From Lachnospiraceae bacterium UBA7202 (GTDB lineage Bacteria > Bacillota > Clostridia > Lachnospirales > Lachnospiraceae), in contig DKUO01000017.1 in assembly GCA_002490705.1 (NCBI GenBank), forward strand, positions 1-64,000: 64,000 nt of DNA, given 5' to 3'. This document shows positions 44,346-53,634 of this stretch, in pieces. Below the pieces are notes generated by a model that did no database searches, had not been told where the DNA came from, and was given only the letters and a program-made list of their open reading frames with translations. Position numbers and translations under genes: made by a program. Position 1 is the stretch's first letter; every line of letters begins with the position of its first letter.

Positions 44346-45937
44346 TCGATTTCGATCTGATCAGTCTGCGCAGTTTTTACTTCTTTTACTTCCTCGTGGT
44401 AAGACTTATCCGTGTTGACATTCCAGATATTGTCCTTGGAGGAGACCCCGTTTATGATATTTTTCACGGTCTCGAAGGAGGTCATCATGGAGTGGTCGAT
44501 GTTGTTGTAGCGGTGCTGTCCGTTTCGGCCCACGCAGTAGAGGTTGTCGATGGTTTTCAGGTATTCCACCAGAGCGTCCATATCCTTGTAGGTGTCAAAG
44601 TAGGCGGGGTACGCCTTTTTCACCCGTTCCACATGGGAATCTATCACATCGGAAGGTTTGTCGATCAGCCCCATGCTGACGATTTCATCTACCGCGAAGC
44701 GGGTGAAATCTTCATCCGACATGGTCCAGTATTTGTCCCCTTCAAAAACGAAGTATTCCAGACCGATCCAGACCGTGTGCTCCAGATCACGGACCATGTA
44801 AGGCGACCAGTTGTTGTAGATTTGGAAACGTCCCAGACGGACGCTTCTGTCATGCACATACACCCAGCAGTCCGGCACAATATTGCCGATGGTTTTTAAT
44901 TTTGTCTTGTTTTTCAGATTCAGTTTCGGCAGCAGAAGGCCAACCGTCATATAGTCGCGGTAGGGGAGCCCTGCGGCGATGGCGGCCATATCTTTCGGCA
45001 CGTCGTTTATGCCTGCCACCAGATCCTTTACCGGCATGGAGGAGATAAAGATATCACCCTCAGCTGTTATCTCGCCTTCCGGCGTCTCGTAGGTGACGGA
45101 GGTAATGAGGCCTCTTTCGTCCTTGTGGAAGCTGACTGCCCTGCTGTGGCGAAGAATCGTTCCGCCCATCTCTTCGATCTTTTCAGCGGTCACTTCCCAG
45201 AGCTGTCCGGGGCCGAGCTTCGGATAGCTGAATTCCTCGATCAGGGAGGTTTCCACCTCCCGTTCCTTTTTGCCGGGAAGCATTTTGGCGAAGACGTCTT
45301 TTAAGATGGCGGTGATGGACAGGCCCTTTACCCGCTGTGCGCCCCAGTCCGGCGCAATCTCCGAGGGGTGTCTGCCCCAGAGGTTTTCCGTGTAATTTTC
45401 AAAGAACATGGAATAGAGCTTTTTGCCAAATCGGTTTACATAAAAATCTTCCAACGAGTTTTCTTTCCGCTTGTGGATCATGGCGGCAAGATAGCTGAAT
45501 CCTACCTGCATGGTGGCGAGAAACCCCATATTGATAAAGGTCTCCGGTTTTAAGGAGATCGGGTAATCAAAAAATTTCCGGTTAAAGTAGATGCGGGATA
45601 CCCGGTTTCTGCGCAGCATCACGTGATCTTCCTTCTCCGGGTCCGGGCCGCCGGGGGAGAGAGGCATTTCCCGGTGCAGGACAATATCGTCATAGGTGGG
45701 GGAACCCTGTGTGGGCAGCATATGTTCCCACCATTCGTTCACCTCCGGCACCTTGGAAAAAAAGCGGTGTCCGCCCATGTCCATGCGGTTTCCTTTATAG
45801 TTGACGGTCTTGGAGATACCGCCCATAGCGCCGGATTCCTCCAAGACAACGACCTCGTACTCACTGCTTTGCCGTAACAGCTCGTAAGCGGCGGTGAGCC
45901 CTGCTGGCCCTGCGCCGATCACATATACTTTTTTCAT
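44342..45937 (-). CDS. FAD-dependent oxidoreductase, UDP-galactopyranose-mutase/protoporphyrinogen-oxidase-like
   Basis: A 531-residue flavoprotein. The FAD-binding Rossmann motif GAGPAGLTAAYELL is at residues 7-20, followed by VVVLEESGAMGGIS and the DMGGHRFFSK segment seen in UDP-galactopyranose mutase-like NAD(P)/FAD oxidoreductases. The C-terminal GRNGQHRYNNIDHSM closes the flavin site. It is much longer than classical Glf (about 370 residues), so mutase activity is uncertain; a role in a nucleotide or lipid-linked sugar step is plausible from context. GGAG precedes ATG 45937. It is a single-gene minus-strand unit. Confidence 0.75.
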   Translation of the reverse strand: MKKVYVIGAGPAGLTAAYELLRQSSEYEVVVLEESGAMGGISKTVNYKGNRMDMGGHRFFSKVPEVNEWWEHMLPTQGSPTYDDIVLHREMPLSPGGPDPEKEDHVMLRRNRVSRIYFNRKFFDYPISLKPETFINMGFLATMQVGFSYLAAMIHKRKENSLEDFYVNRFGKKLYSMFFENYTENLWGRHPSEIAPDWGAQRVKGLSITAILKDVFAKMLPGKKEREVETSLIEEFSYPKLGPGQLWEVTAEKIEEMGGTILRHSRAVSFHKDERGLITSVTYETPEGEITAEGDIFISSMPVKDLVAGINDVPKDMAAIAAGLPYRDYMTVGLLLPKLNLKNKTKLKTIGNIVPDCWVYVHDRSVRLGRFQIYNNWSPYMVRDLEHTVWIGLEYFVFEGDKYWTMSDEDFTRFAVDEIVSMGLIDKPSDVIDSHVERVKKAYPAYFDTYKDMDALVEYLKTIDNLYCVGRNGQHRYNNIDHSMMTSFETVKNIINGVSSKDNIWNVNTDKSYHEEVKEVKTAQTDQIEID

Positions 45938-46090
45938 AAAAATCTCCATTTGTTTCTTTTTCTATAGTTTATCCACAGATAAAAATAGTTTACCATGTTT
46001 AAGCGAGGATGTACACAGAAAAAACCGGGAAGCGGCAGGAGGGAACGGGGGAAAGATTTGTGGCGGAATATGGAAAATGGCGGATAAGTG

Positions 46091-46099
46091 TGCTATAGT
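46091..46099 (+). promoter_or_regulatory. extended -10 promoter before the MBOAT gene at 46137
   Basis: TGCTATAGT, a TG extension with TATAGT at 46094-46099, about 38 nt before the start codon. No good -35 is seen. Confidence 0.4.
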
Positions 46100-46136
46100 A
46101 TTAATGTTTGTTGGTTTACGGAAGAGGAAGGAGCTT

Positions 46137-47630
46137 ATGCTTTTTAATTCATTACATTTTTTGATTTTCTTCCCTGTGGTTGTGGGAATCTACTATCTGA
46201 TTCCGCAAAAGATCAGGACGTACTGGCTTCTTGCGGCCAGCTATTATTTCTATATGTGCTGGAATGCGAAGTATGTGGTTCTGCTCCTGTTTTCCACGAT
46301 TGTGACATATGTGTCGGGTTTGTGGATCGAGAGGTGCGTGGACGGGGCGCAGGAGGAGAGAAGGCGGAGACGGAAAAAGCTGTGTGTGGCGGTCTGTTTT
46401 CTCCTGAATTTATCCATTCTTTTTCTTTTTAAATATCTGGATTTCGGGATTGAGAGCCTGAATGCGGTTTTGAGCCATCTGCACATTGCGCTCCATGCGC
46501 CGGAATTTGATCTGCTGCTTCCGGTGGGGATTTCCTTTTATACGTTTCAGGCGCTGGGGTATACCATGGACGTTTACAGGGGAGAGATTCGCGCGGAAAA
46601 GAATTTTTTCCGGTATGCCCTTTTCGTCTCGTTTTTTCCTCAGCTGGTGGCGGGACCGATCGAGCGGTCGAAGAATCTTTTGTGCCAGCTGGACAGGCCG
46701 GCAAAGCCCACCCCTGACAGTCTGCGGGACGGTTGTCTTTTGATGCTTTGGGGGTATTTTCTGAAAGTGGTGCTGGCGGACCGCATTGCCGTATTTGTGG
46801 ATGCGGTATACGGAGATTTCGAGACCTATACCGGCGTCTATCTGATTGTTGCCACAGTTTTGTTCGCGGTACAGATTTACTGTGACTTTTCGGGATATTC
46901 TGTGATTGCCATGGGCACGGCAAAAATTTTGGGGATTCGGCTGATGGAAAACTTCGACGCGCCCTATCTTTCCACCTCGGTGGCGGAGTTTTGGCGCCGG
47001 TGGCATATATCGCTTTCCGGCTGGTTTCGGGATTACCTTTATATTCCCCTCGGCGGCAACCGAAAAGGACGGCTTCGGAAATACGGGAATCTGCTTATCA
47101 CTTTCGGAGTCAGCGGTCTTTGGCACGGGGCCGATTGGAGTTATGTGATCTGGGGGCTTTTGAACGGTGTGTACCAGATCATAGGGGATGTGCTTTCTCC
47201 GGTGAAGAAAAAGGCGGCGGCCTTTCTGGGAATCAAGGAGGACAGCTTGAGCCACAGAGGTATCAGGATGGTGGCCACCTTTTTTCTGGTGGATCTGGCG
47301 TGGGTGTTTTTCCGGGCGGATTCGGCGCTCCATGCGCTGCGGATCATCAAGAGGATGTTTACGGCAGACAACCATTGGGTGTGGTTTGACGGTTCCCTGT
47401 ACCAATGCGGGCTGAACCAGAAAAATTTCACCCTGATGATTTGGGGAATTCTCCTTCTTTTCGCGGCGGATATCTGTAAGTATAAGCATATCAGGATTCG
47501 GGAGATTGTGGCAAAACAGGACTATTGGGCGCAGCTTTTGACGGTGATGGCAGCGGTGTTCGGAATCCTTTTGCTTGGTATGTGGGGCGCGGGATACGAT
47601 GCGGCCAATTTTATCTACTTCCAGTTTTAG
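46137..47630 (+). CDS. MBOAT family O-acyltransferase (AlgI-like)
   Basis: A 497-residue polytopic protein beginning MLFNSLHFLIFFPVVV. The two MBOAT regions are EFWRRWHISLSGWFRDY with YIPLGGNRKG and GLWHGADWSYVIWGLLNG; in the second the trailing His of the other paralogues is Asn. AGGAAGGAG precedes ATG 46137; the longer frame starts inside the oxidoreductase gene on the other strand. An SGNH protein gene follows 15 nt downstream, the standard acyl-transfer pair. It opens a plus-strand block with two MBOAT/SGNH sets. Confidence 0.9.
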   Translation: MLFNSLHFLIFFPVVVGIYYLIPQKIRTYWLLAASYYFYMCWNAKYVVLLLFSTIVTYVSGLWIERCVDGAQEERRRRRKKLCVAVCFLLNLSILFLFKYLDFGIESLNAVLSHLHIALHAPEFDLLLPVGISFYTFQALGYTMDVYRGEIRAEKNFFRYALFVSFFPQLVAGPIERSKNLLCQLDRPAKPTPDSLRDGCLLMLWGYFLKVVLADRIAVFVDAVYGDFETYTGVYLIVATVLFAVQIYCDFSGYSVIAMGTAKILGIRLMENFDAPYLSTSVAEFWRRWHISLSGWFRDYLYIPLGGNRKGRLRKYGNLLITFGVSGLWHGADWSYVIWGLLNGVYQIIGDVLSPVKKKAAAFLGIKEDSLSHRGIRMVATFFLVDLAWVFFRADSALHALRIIKRMFTADNHWVWFDGSLYQCGLNQKNFTLMIWGILLLFAADICKYKHIRIREIVAKQDYWAQLLTVMAAVFGILLLGMWGAGYDAANFIYFQF

Positions 47631-47645
47631 AAAGGACAGCGCGGT

Positions 47646-49085
47646 ATGAAGAAAAGGGCGATAAAGATTTTCTGGGTATGTATGGCCGTCCTCCTTTTTG
47701 CGGCGGGGCTCCGGTTTTTGACGGATCTTTTGAATCCCGGGTACGCCTACACGAAAAACAAGGAGTTTCTGGAAGAGGGCGAAATGTATGACATTTTGTT
47801 TTTTGGTAACTCCCACATGACAAATGCGGTATATCCCATGGAGCTTTGGCATGATTACGGGATCGCCTCCTATAATCTGGCGGGATATGGAAACCAGATT
47901 CCGACCACCTACTGGATGATGGAATATGCGCTGGAATGTTCCAATCCGAAGCTGATTGTGATGGATTGCGCCCATCTGAAAGTGGAAGAGAAGGTGCAGA
48001 CAAAGGAGCTTCTGCACGCACAGATCGACTGCCTGCCGCTTAACAGGGATAAATGGCGGATGCTCTGCGATCTGATAGAGGACCCGAAGGAGCGGCTGGA
48101 ATTTGTCTGGGATTTTTCGGTTTATCATGACAGATGGTGGGATCTGGGACAGGGAGATTTTGAAAAAGAGAGTAACGTGGAAAAAGGGGCGAAAATCGAG
48201 ATCGATGTGGTGTCGCCGCAGGGATTGGCGGACAGACCGGCGCAGGCGGACCCGTTTACGTCGACGGGAACGGATTATCTGCGCCGCATCATAGAAGAAT
48301 GCCAAAGCCGAGGCATCGAGCTTCTGCTGGTTTACCTGCCCTACTCGGCGTCGGCACAGGAGTGGCAGGAGGCGTTTTGCGCTGAACAGATGGCAGAGGA
48401 GTACGGCGTTCCCTATCTCAATTTTTTGGAGCTTTCGGTGGTCGATCTGGCGGTTGACTCCTACGATCCGCATGAGCATTTGAACGGGTCGGGCGGAAGA
48501 AAGGTGACCGACTATCTCGGGGCGTATATCGACCGGCATTATGAGATCGCCGATCACAGGGGCGAGGAAGCGTACAGCGGATGGGATGAGGATTACAGAC
48601 GGTATACGGATTATAAACTCCAATGTACCAGTTCGCTGGAGGCTTTGGATAAATATTTGATGATGCTTGCCGATCCGGCCTTTGACTGCTGCGTTTATGT
48701 AAGCGGAGAGGCCGCTGTGTGGGGCAGGGATGAAAAATATATGCCGCTCATAGAAAGTCTGTCCGGCGGGAAAGCAGAGAAACTGGAAGAGGCCGCCGCT
48801 TTGGGAGAAGATTATTTTCTGGTTTTGGACCATAAGAGCGGACAAGTATACGAGAGCGTGGGCGGGGAGAGCCTTCAGGCGGAATGTTCTTTCGGGCAGG
48901 TGCGTTATGAGGCCGGGAAAGAGGAAAGTAAGGCATTATATTTACAGGACGGAGAAGAAAATTATCTTCATGTGACGCCGCAGGGGAATGAGGCGGCGGT
49001 TCAGATCGTTGTGCTTGACAGTGAAAAGGGCAGCATTGTGGATGTAAAGCGGTTTGACGGCAAGCTGGCTGTCTATACTGAGTGA
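47646..49085 (+). CDS. membrane-anchored SGNH/AlgX-like protein with extra C-terminal domain
   Basis: A 479-residue protein with one N-terminal helix (about 8-25). The SGNH-like domain has LFFGNSHMTNAV near residues 50-61 and DPHEHLNGSGGRK near 278-290. About 170 further residues, rich in Glu and without a recognised fold, follow. The block order fits AlgX/DHHW-type partners of MBOATs, and it lies 15 nt after an MBOAT gene. The C-terminal extension is absent from the other SGNH proteins here and may bind the glycan. Confidence 0.75.
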   Translation: MKKRAIKIFWVCMAVLLFAAGLRFLTDLLNPGYAYTKNKEFLEEGEMYDILFFGNSHMTNAVYPMELWHDYGIASYNLAGYGNQIPTTYWMMEYALECSNPKLIVMDCAHLKVEEKVQTKELLHAQIDCLPLNRDKWRMLCDLIEDPKERLEFVWDFSVYHDRWWDLGQGDFEKESNVEKGAKIEIDVVSPQGLADRPAQADPFTSTGTDYLRRIIEECQSRGIELLLVYLPYSASAQEWQEAFCAEQMAEEYGVPYLNFLELSVVDLAVDSYDPHEHLNGSGGRKVTDYLGAYIDRHYEIADHRGEEAYSGWDEDYRRYTDYKLQCTSSLEALDKYLMMLADPAFDCCVYVSGEAAVWGRDEKYMPLIESLSGGKAEKLEEAAALGEDYFLVLDHKSGQVYESVGGESLQAECSFGQVRYEAGKEESKALYLQDGEENYLHVTPQGNEAAVQIVVLDSEKGSIVDVKRFDGKLAVYTE

Positions 49086-49098
49086 TGGGGAAATGTTG

Positions 49099-50217
49099 AT
49101 GATGTATGTGACAGAGGTAATGAATTTCATATTCTGGCTCGTGGTTGTCCCCTTTTGCATCGGGATGATCCCAGCAAATTTTATATCGCCTGTGCGGAGA
49201 AGTCCCGGTTTTATACTGCTTTCCGGGTATTTCGGTATGTGGGCGCTCTTTGAGATATCGGCGGTTCCGGCGGTTTTGTGGGTGAAGTACGATAACTTCA
49301 AGGCAGCTTCTGCGGCGTTTACGGTACTTTCCCTTGCCGCGGCTGCGGCGGGGCTTTTGCTCTTGTACCGAAACGGCAGGGCAGGCGGCGCGGGCCTGAT
49401 CTGGGGGACGAAAGGAAATGATGTGAAAAGCCTGTCGCCTGCGGAGTGGATCGAATGGCTGCTCTTCTTTGCGCTGCTGGGTTTCCAACTGTATAAGGCT
49501 GTGGCTTATGCTTCCTTCGACGGCGACGACGCTTACTATGTGGTGGAGTCCCTGATTGCGCAGGAGTCGGACGTGATGTACCGCATTCTGCCTTACACGG
49601 GCAGGCCCACGGACCTTGACGTGCGCCATGCCTTGGCAGTCTTTCCCATGTGGGTGGCTTTTATGTCGGTGAGGGCGAACGTGCATGCGACCATCGTGTC
49701 CCATGTGGTGATGCCCCTTGTGCTGATTCCGCTGACCTATCTCCTCTACTTTGAGATTGGCCGTCTGCTTTTTGCCGAACGGGAGAATCAGCCTGTTTTT
49801 ATGATTATTATGGCGGTGTTTCAGATTTTCGGCAACGTGTCCATCTATACCAATGAGACCTTTTTCCTGACCCGCACATGGCAGGGAAAGGCGGTGGCGG
49901 GTTCCCTTGTCATTCCGGCGCTTCTCTGGGTATTTCTGCTGCTTTACGGGGAAGAGAAACAGAAAAGTGACATAGCTGTCATAAAGAACCGGGCCAATGG
50001 GGGCATATGGATGCTGTTTGCCTTTGTCCATATGACGGCGGGGGTGTGCAGCTCCATCGCGGTATTTTTGAGCTGTATTCTCACCGCGTTGACGGCGTTT
50101 TTTCTGGCGTTTACCAAGCGGGATATCAAAATCCTCCTGAAGATGGGGGCGGCCTGTGTGCCGAGTGTGATTTATATGGGAATTTATGTTGTGGTGGCTT
50201 ACAGCTACTTATTATAA
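49099..50217 (+). CDS. polytopic membrane protein (DUF6077-like)
   Basis: A 372-residue protein with about nine hydrophobic segments. The outer loop YASFDGDDAYYVVESLIAQE and the segment TGRPTDLDVRHALAVFP resemble DUF6077 proteins, which I regard as GT-C-like (moderate, from memory). GGGG lies about 9 nt before ATG 49099. It ends with a hydrophobic stretch at the very C-terminus. The next gene encodes further helices plus a soluble domain, so the two may together equal one larger GT-C-like protein, either as separate subunits or as a split gene. Confidence 0.55.
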   Translation: MMYVTEVMNFIFWLVVVPFCIGMIPANFISPVRRSPGFILLSGYFGMWALFEISAVPAVLWVKYDNFKAASAAFTVLSLAAAAAGLLLLYRNGRAGGAGLIWGTKGNDVKSLSPAEWIEWLLFFALLGFQLYKAVAYASFDGDDAYYVVESLIAQESDVMYRILPYTGRPTDLDVRHALAVFPMWVAFMSVRANVHATIVSHVVMPLVLIPLTYLLYFEIGRLLFAERENQPVFMIIMAVFQIFGNVSIYTNETFFLTRTWQGKAVAGSLVIPALLWVFLLLYGEEKQKSDIAVIKNRANGGIWMLFAFVHMTAGVCSSIAVFLSCILTALTAFFLAFTKRDIKILLKMGAACVPSVIYMGIYVVVAYSYLL

Positions 50218-50250
50218 CAGTTCAGCCAGATCGGGTAAGGAGAGCGGCAT

Positions 50251-51018
50251 ATGTGGGGTATTTTCTTAGAGAGTGTGGTTATTTTTAAAAACTATATGGG
50301 CTTTCACGAGAATCATTTTCTCGCGGTCATCTATCTGTTGGCCCTCCTGTATCTGTGGCTTACGGAGAAGGACAAGTGCAGACGGGCGATTTTTGTCTAT
50401 GCGCCGACCCTGCTTTTGCTTCTGTTTTTCTGTCCCCTTTTCCGAAAGGTTTTTGTGCGGGTTTTGGAGGATTCCGAGACTTACTACCGGCTCTTGTGGC
50501 TGTTGCAGATGAGCATTGTCAGCGCCTACGGGCTGTTGAAGTTTGTGGGGCGGCACAGGCGGATCGGTCTGGCGGCAGCCTGTCTTGTGATTGCGGCCTG
50601 CGGGGATTACGTCTACGACAGCGAGCATATTTCCAAGGCGGAGAACGCGTACCATCTGCCGCAGGAGGCAATTGATATCGTGGACATGATCGAACCGGAA
50701 ACGGGACGTATCACTGTGCTGGTTCCCGCAGACCTGATATATTATGTCAGGCAGTACAGCACGGACATTGAACTGCCCTATGGACGGGAAATGCTGATTT
50801 CACGATGGGATTACCACAACGCCATGTATGAGGCCATGGAGGAAGTGGAGGTCATTGATACGCCGTCTTTTGTGGAACTGACCAGACACGGGAATTTTCC
50901 CTGTACCTATGTGGTTTTAAAGGAGGACAGGGAAATCAGTGAGCCTTTGACGGATTATGGCTTTTCCGTTTACGGTCAGGTGGGAGAGTTTGTGGTTTAC
51001 AGGGATACCACACTGTAG
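50251..51018 (+). CDS. membrane protein with C-terminal soluble domain, unrecognised
   Basis: I do not recognise this 255-residue protein by itself. It has four hydrophobic segments in its first 120 residues and a soluble C-terminal part of about 125 residues. That layout, helices then a short soluble tail, matches the ends of the larger GT-C-like proteins in this locus. AAGGAG precedes the ATG, so it is properly translated rather than a simple fragment. It follows the DUF6077-like gene after 33 nt and precedes an MBOAT gene by 22 nt. Confidence 0.55.
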   Translation: MWGIFLESVVIFKNYMGFHENHFLAVIYLLALLYLWLTEKDKCRRAIFVYAPTLLLLLFFCPLFRKVFVRVLEDSETYYRLLWLLQMSIVSAYGLLKFVGRHRRIGLAAACLVIAACGDYVYDSEHISKAENAYHLPQEAIDIVDMIEPETGRITVLVPADLIYYVRQYSTDIELPYGREMLISRWDYHNAMYEAMEEVEVIDTPSFVELTRHGNFPCTYVVLKEDREISEPLTDYGFSVYGQVGEFVVYRDTTL

Positions 51019-51040
51019 GATTGGTAAAGGATGATAAACC

Positions 51041-52564
51041 ATGCTATTTAATTCGTATATTTTTGTGTTTGTTTTTTTCCCGATATGTCTGTTTGGCTAT
51101 TATGGCCTCCTGCGGATGCACAAGCCCGGGCCGGCCAGAGTGTTCCTGACTGCCATGTCTCTTTGGTTTTACGGGTACTTTAATTTGTCCTATCTGCTGA
51201 TCATGGTTTGCAGTATCGGAGTCAATTTTCTGTTTCACAGGCTGCTGTCGAGGGAGAAAGCAGGAGAAGGGGAAAACAGTTTAGAAAAATCAGCGGTGTT
51301 TCGGAAAGCGGTTGTGGTTCTGGCGGTGGCATGTAACCTGGGCGTGTTGTTTTATTTTAAATATTTTGATTTTTTCCTTTCCACCGTGAACGGAGTATTC
51401 GGTGCTTCTTTTGCTCTGCGGGGCATTTTACTGCCGCTTGGAATCAGTTTTTTCACTTTTCAGCAAATTTCTTTCGTGGTGGACACCTATCGGGGAGAGG
51501 TGAAAAACTGCCCTTTAGATACGTACGCTCTCTTTGTCTCCTTCTTCCCCCAGCTGATCGCCGGGCCTATTGTCAATCACGGGGAAATGTTGCCCCAGTT
51601 TGAGAAGATGGGAGAGAAAAGGCCGGACTGGGAGCGGATCGCGGGCGGCTTTGCCCTCTTTGTGATGGGCCTTGCGAAGAAGGTGCTTTTGGCGGACACC
51701 TTCGGCGCGGGGGTGGATTACGGCTACGAAAATATAGCGGCCCTCGGGCGGTCAGACGCAGTGCTTGTCATTTTCTTTTACGCGTTACAGCTCTATTTTG
51801 ATTTCAGCGGCTACTGTGATATGGCTGTGGGCATCGGCAGGATGCTGGGCATTGAGATACCGGAAAATTTCAACTCGCCCTACAAGGCGGTAAACATCGT
51901 TGACTTTTGGAAAAGATGGCATATTACCCTGAACCGCTTTTTTACAAAATACGTCTATATTCCTCTGGGCGGCAACCGCAGGGGAGAGGGCAGGATGTAC
52001 CTGAATCTTCTGTTTGTCTTTTTCCTGAGCGGCCTCTGGCATGGCGCAGGTTTCCATTTCCTTGTATGGGGGATGATGCACGGCGCGCTCTATGTGGCGA
52101 CCCGGTTCTGGCAGAAGAGAATCAAACCTGCCCTTGTGGGCGATGCGGCGGGCAGTCATAGAATAGTGACAATGCTGTCACAAACAGCCACCTTCCTCTA
52201 TGTGAGCGCCGCATGGGTATACTTTCGGGCGGCGAGCGTCGGGCAGGCAAACGGTCTCCTTATGACGGCTTTTCGGGGAGAGAGACAAAAGCTGTCGCAG
52301 GGCCTTGCGGATTGCTTTCGGGTGGACGAGTTCTGGTATGTCCTTAAGGTACTGCATTTGGACAGCCTGCCGGCCAGCCCTTATATTCTGATGTTTGCCA
52401 TTTTGGCAGCGGGGATTTATTTTTCCATGATCGGGAAGAATGCCGCAGAGCGGACGGCGCGCCTTGGATACAGAGCGGGCGGAGCGGCGGTGCTCACCGT
52501 TCTTATGGTTTGGTGCATCCTCAGTTTTTCGGGAGTCAGCACCTTCCTGTATTTCAATTTTTGA
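51041..52564 (+). CDS. MBOAT family O-acyltransferase (AlgI-like)
   Basis: A 507-residue polytopic protein beginning MLFNSYIFVFVFFPI. Both MBOAT regions are complete: DFWKRWHITLNRFFTKY with YIPLGGNRRG, and GLWHGAGFHFLVWGMMHG. It is followed 14 nt later by an SGNH-like gene, the second MBOAT/SGNH pair of this block. AAAGGA precedes the start. It would supply acyl groups to the outer face of the membrane. Confidence 0.9.
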   Translation: MLFNSYIFVFVFFPICLFGYYGLLRMHKPGPARVFLTAMSLWFYGYFNLSYLLIMVCSIGVNFLFHRLLSREKAGEGENSLEKSAVFRKAVVVLAVACNLGVLFYFKYFDFFLSTVNGVFGASFALRGILLPLGISFFTFQQISFVVDTYRGEVKNCPLDTYALFVSFFPQLIAGPIVNHGEMLPQFEKMGEKRPDWERIAGGFALFVMGLAKKVLLADTFGAGVDYGYENIAALGRSDAVLVIFFYALQLYFDFSGYCDMAVGIGRMLGIEIPENFNSPYKAVNIVDFWKRWHITLNRFFTKYVYIPLGGNRRGEGRMYLNLLFVFFLSGLWHGAGFHFLVWGMMHGALYVATRFWQKRIKPALVGDAAGSHRIVTMLSQTATFLYVSAAWVYFRAASVGQANGLLMTAFRGERQKLSQGLADCFRVDEFWYVLKVLHLDSLPASPYILMFAILAAGIYFSMIGKNAAERTARLGYRAGGAAVLTVLMVWCILSFSGVSTFLYFNF

Positions 52565-52578
52565 CAGAGGAAACAATC

Positions 52579-53634
52579 ATGAACAGATGTAAGAAGTGGC
52601 TTGTGTCCACAGTGGCGGCAATTTTCATATTTCTGATTCTCTCGGCGGCGGCGGTGGCGGTGGTTGACCCGTTTTTTCAGTATCATGCGCCGCTTGAAAA
52701 TTTTCCCTATCTGGTGGACAATCAGCTTGCCCAGAATCCCGGGATGGCAAAGCATATGGAGTATGACAGTGTGATTCTCGGCTCTTCCATGACGGTGAAT
52801 TTCAATACACACTGGTTTGAGGAATTCCTGGGCCTGCATGCAATCAAGCTGAGCTACAGCGGCGCCTATCCCAAGGACCAGGCGAATATCATGGATATCA
52901 TTTTCGACAGCAGCCATGAGGTGAAGTCGGTTTTTCTGGGGGTTGACGTGACCACATACACCGGCGGTGTAGATGAGACGAAGTACCCGATCCCGGCCTA
53001 CCTCTACGATGATAATTACCTGAACGACGTGCAGTATCTGCTCAATAAGGATGTCCTTTTAAACTATGTGCTGCGTCCTCTGGCAGACCCCGACAAGACG
53101 GATCTTGCCACGGTGTACCAGAGCTGGTGGACGGACGAATATTACAATATCCAGTGGGTGATGCATAACTATGAGCCGCCTGCCGCAGTGTTGCAGGAGA
53201 CGCCGGCGGACGCTTATATTGCCAGTACGGACAAAAATCTACAGGCCAATCTCTGCCCCTATATTGAGCAGAATCCAGATACCACCTTTTATATCTTTTT
53301 TCCGCCCTACAGCATTCTTTATTGGAATGATGTGAGGCAGGAAAATCATATGGAGGCCACCATGCGGGAGTATGCTTATATTGCGCAGACGCTGCTTGCC
53401 TACGATAACGTGCGGATTTTTTACTTTCCGAATCAGGAAGAAATTGTGACGGATTTAAACAATTATGCGGATTACACCCATTATCACAGGGACATCAACC
53501 GCTATATGACGGAATGCTTTGCAACGGGAAACTGTGAGGTTACCTGCGCCGGGGAAATGGCGCAGGCCCTCGATGAGACGCGCGATATGATAGAACGGTT
53601 CGATTTTGAAGCGCTATTTTCGGTAGACTACTGA
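52579..53634 (+). CDS. membrane-anchored SGNH-like protein (MBOAT partner)
   Basis: A 351-residue protein with an N-terminal helix at about residues 9-31. The nucleophile block is ILGSSMTVNF near 70-79. The acid/base block is DYTHYHRDINRYM near 317-329. A GVDVTTYTGG segment lies between them. The pattern resembles DltD/AlgX-like partners of MBOATs. GAGGAAAC precedes ATG 52579, 14 nt after the MBOAT gene. Its 3' end overlaps the convergent SGNH-like gene by 7 nt. Confidence 0.7.
   Translation: MNRCKKWLVSTVAAIFIFLILSAAAVAVVDPFFQYHAPLENFPYLVDNQLAQNPGMAKHMEYDSVILGSSMTVNFNTHWFEEFLGLHAIKLSYSGAYPKDQANIMDIIFDSSHEVKSVFLGVDVTTYTGGVDETKYPIPAYLYDDNYLNDVQYLLNKDVLLNYVLRPLADPDKTDLATVYQSWWTDEYYNIQWVMHNYEPPAAVLQETPADAYIASTDKNLQANLCPYIEQNPDTTFYIFFPPYSILYWNDVRQENHMEATMREYAYIAQTLLAYDNVRIFYFPNQEEIVTDLNNYADYTHYHRDINRYMTECFATGNCEVTCAGEMAQALDETRDMIERFDFEALFSVDY

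Noticed and set aside
46410..48845. An 811-codon open frame on the minus strand
   Set aside because: It lies antisense to the clear MBOAT and SGNH genes, is rich in His, Arg and Pro as expected for a shadow frame in GC-biased codons, and shows no domain.
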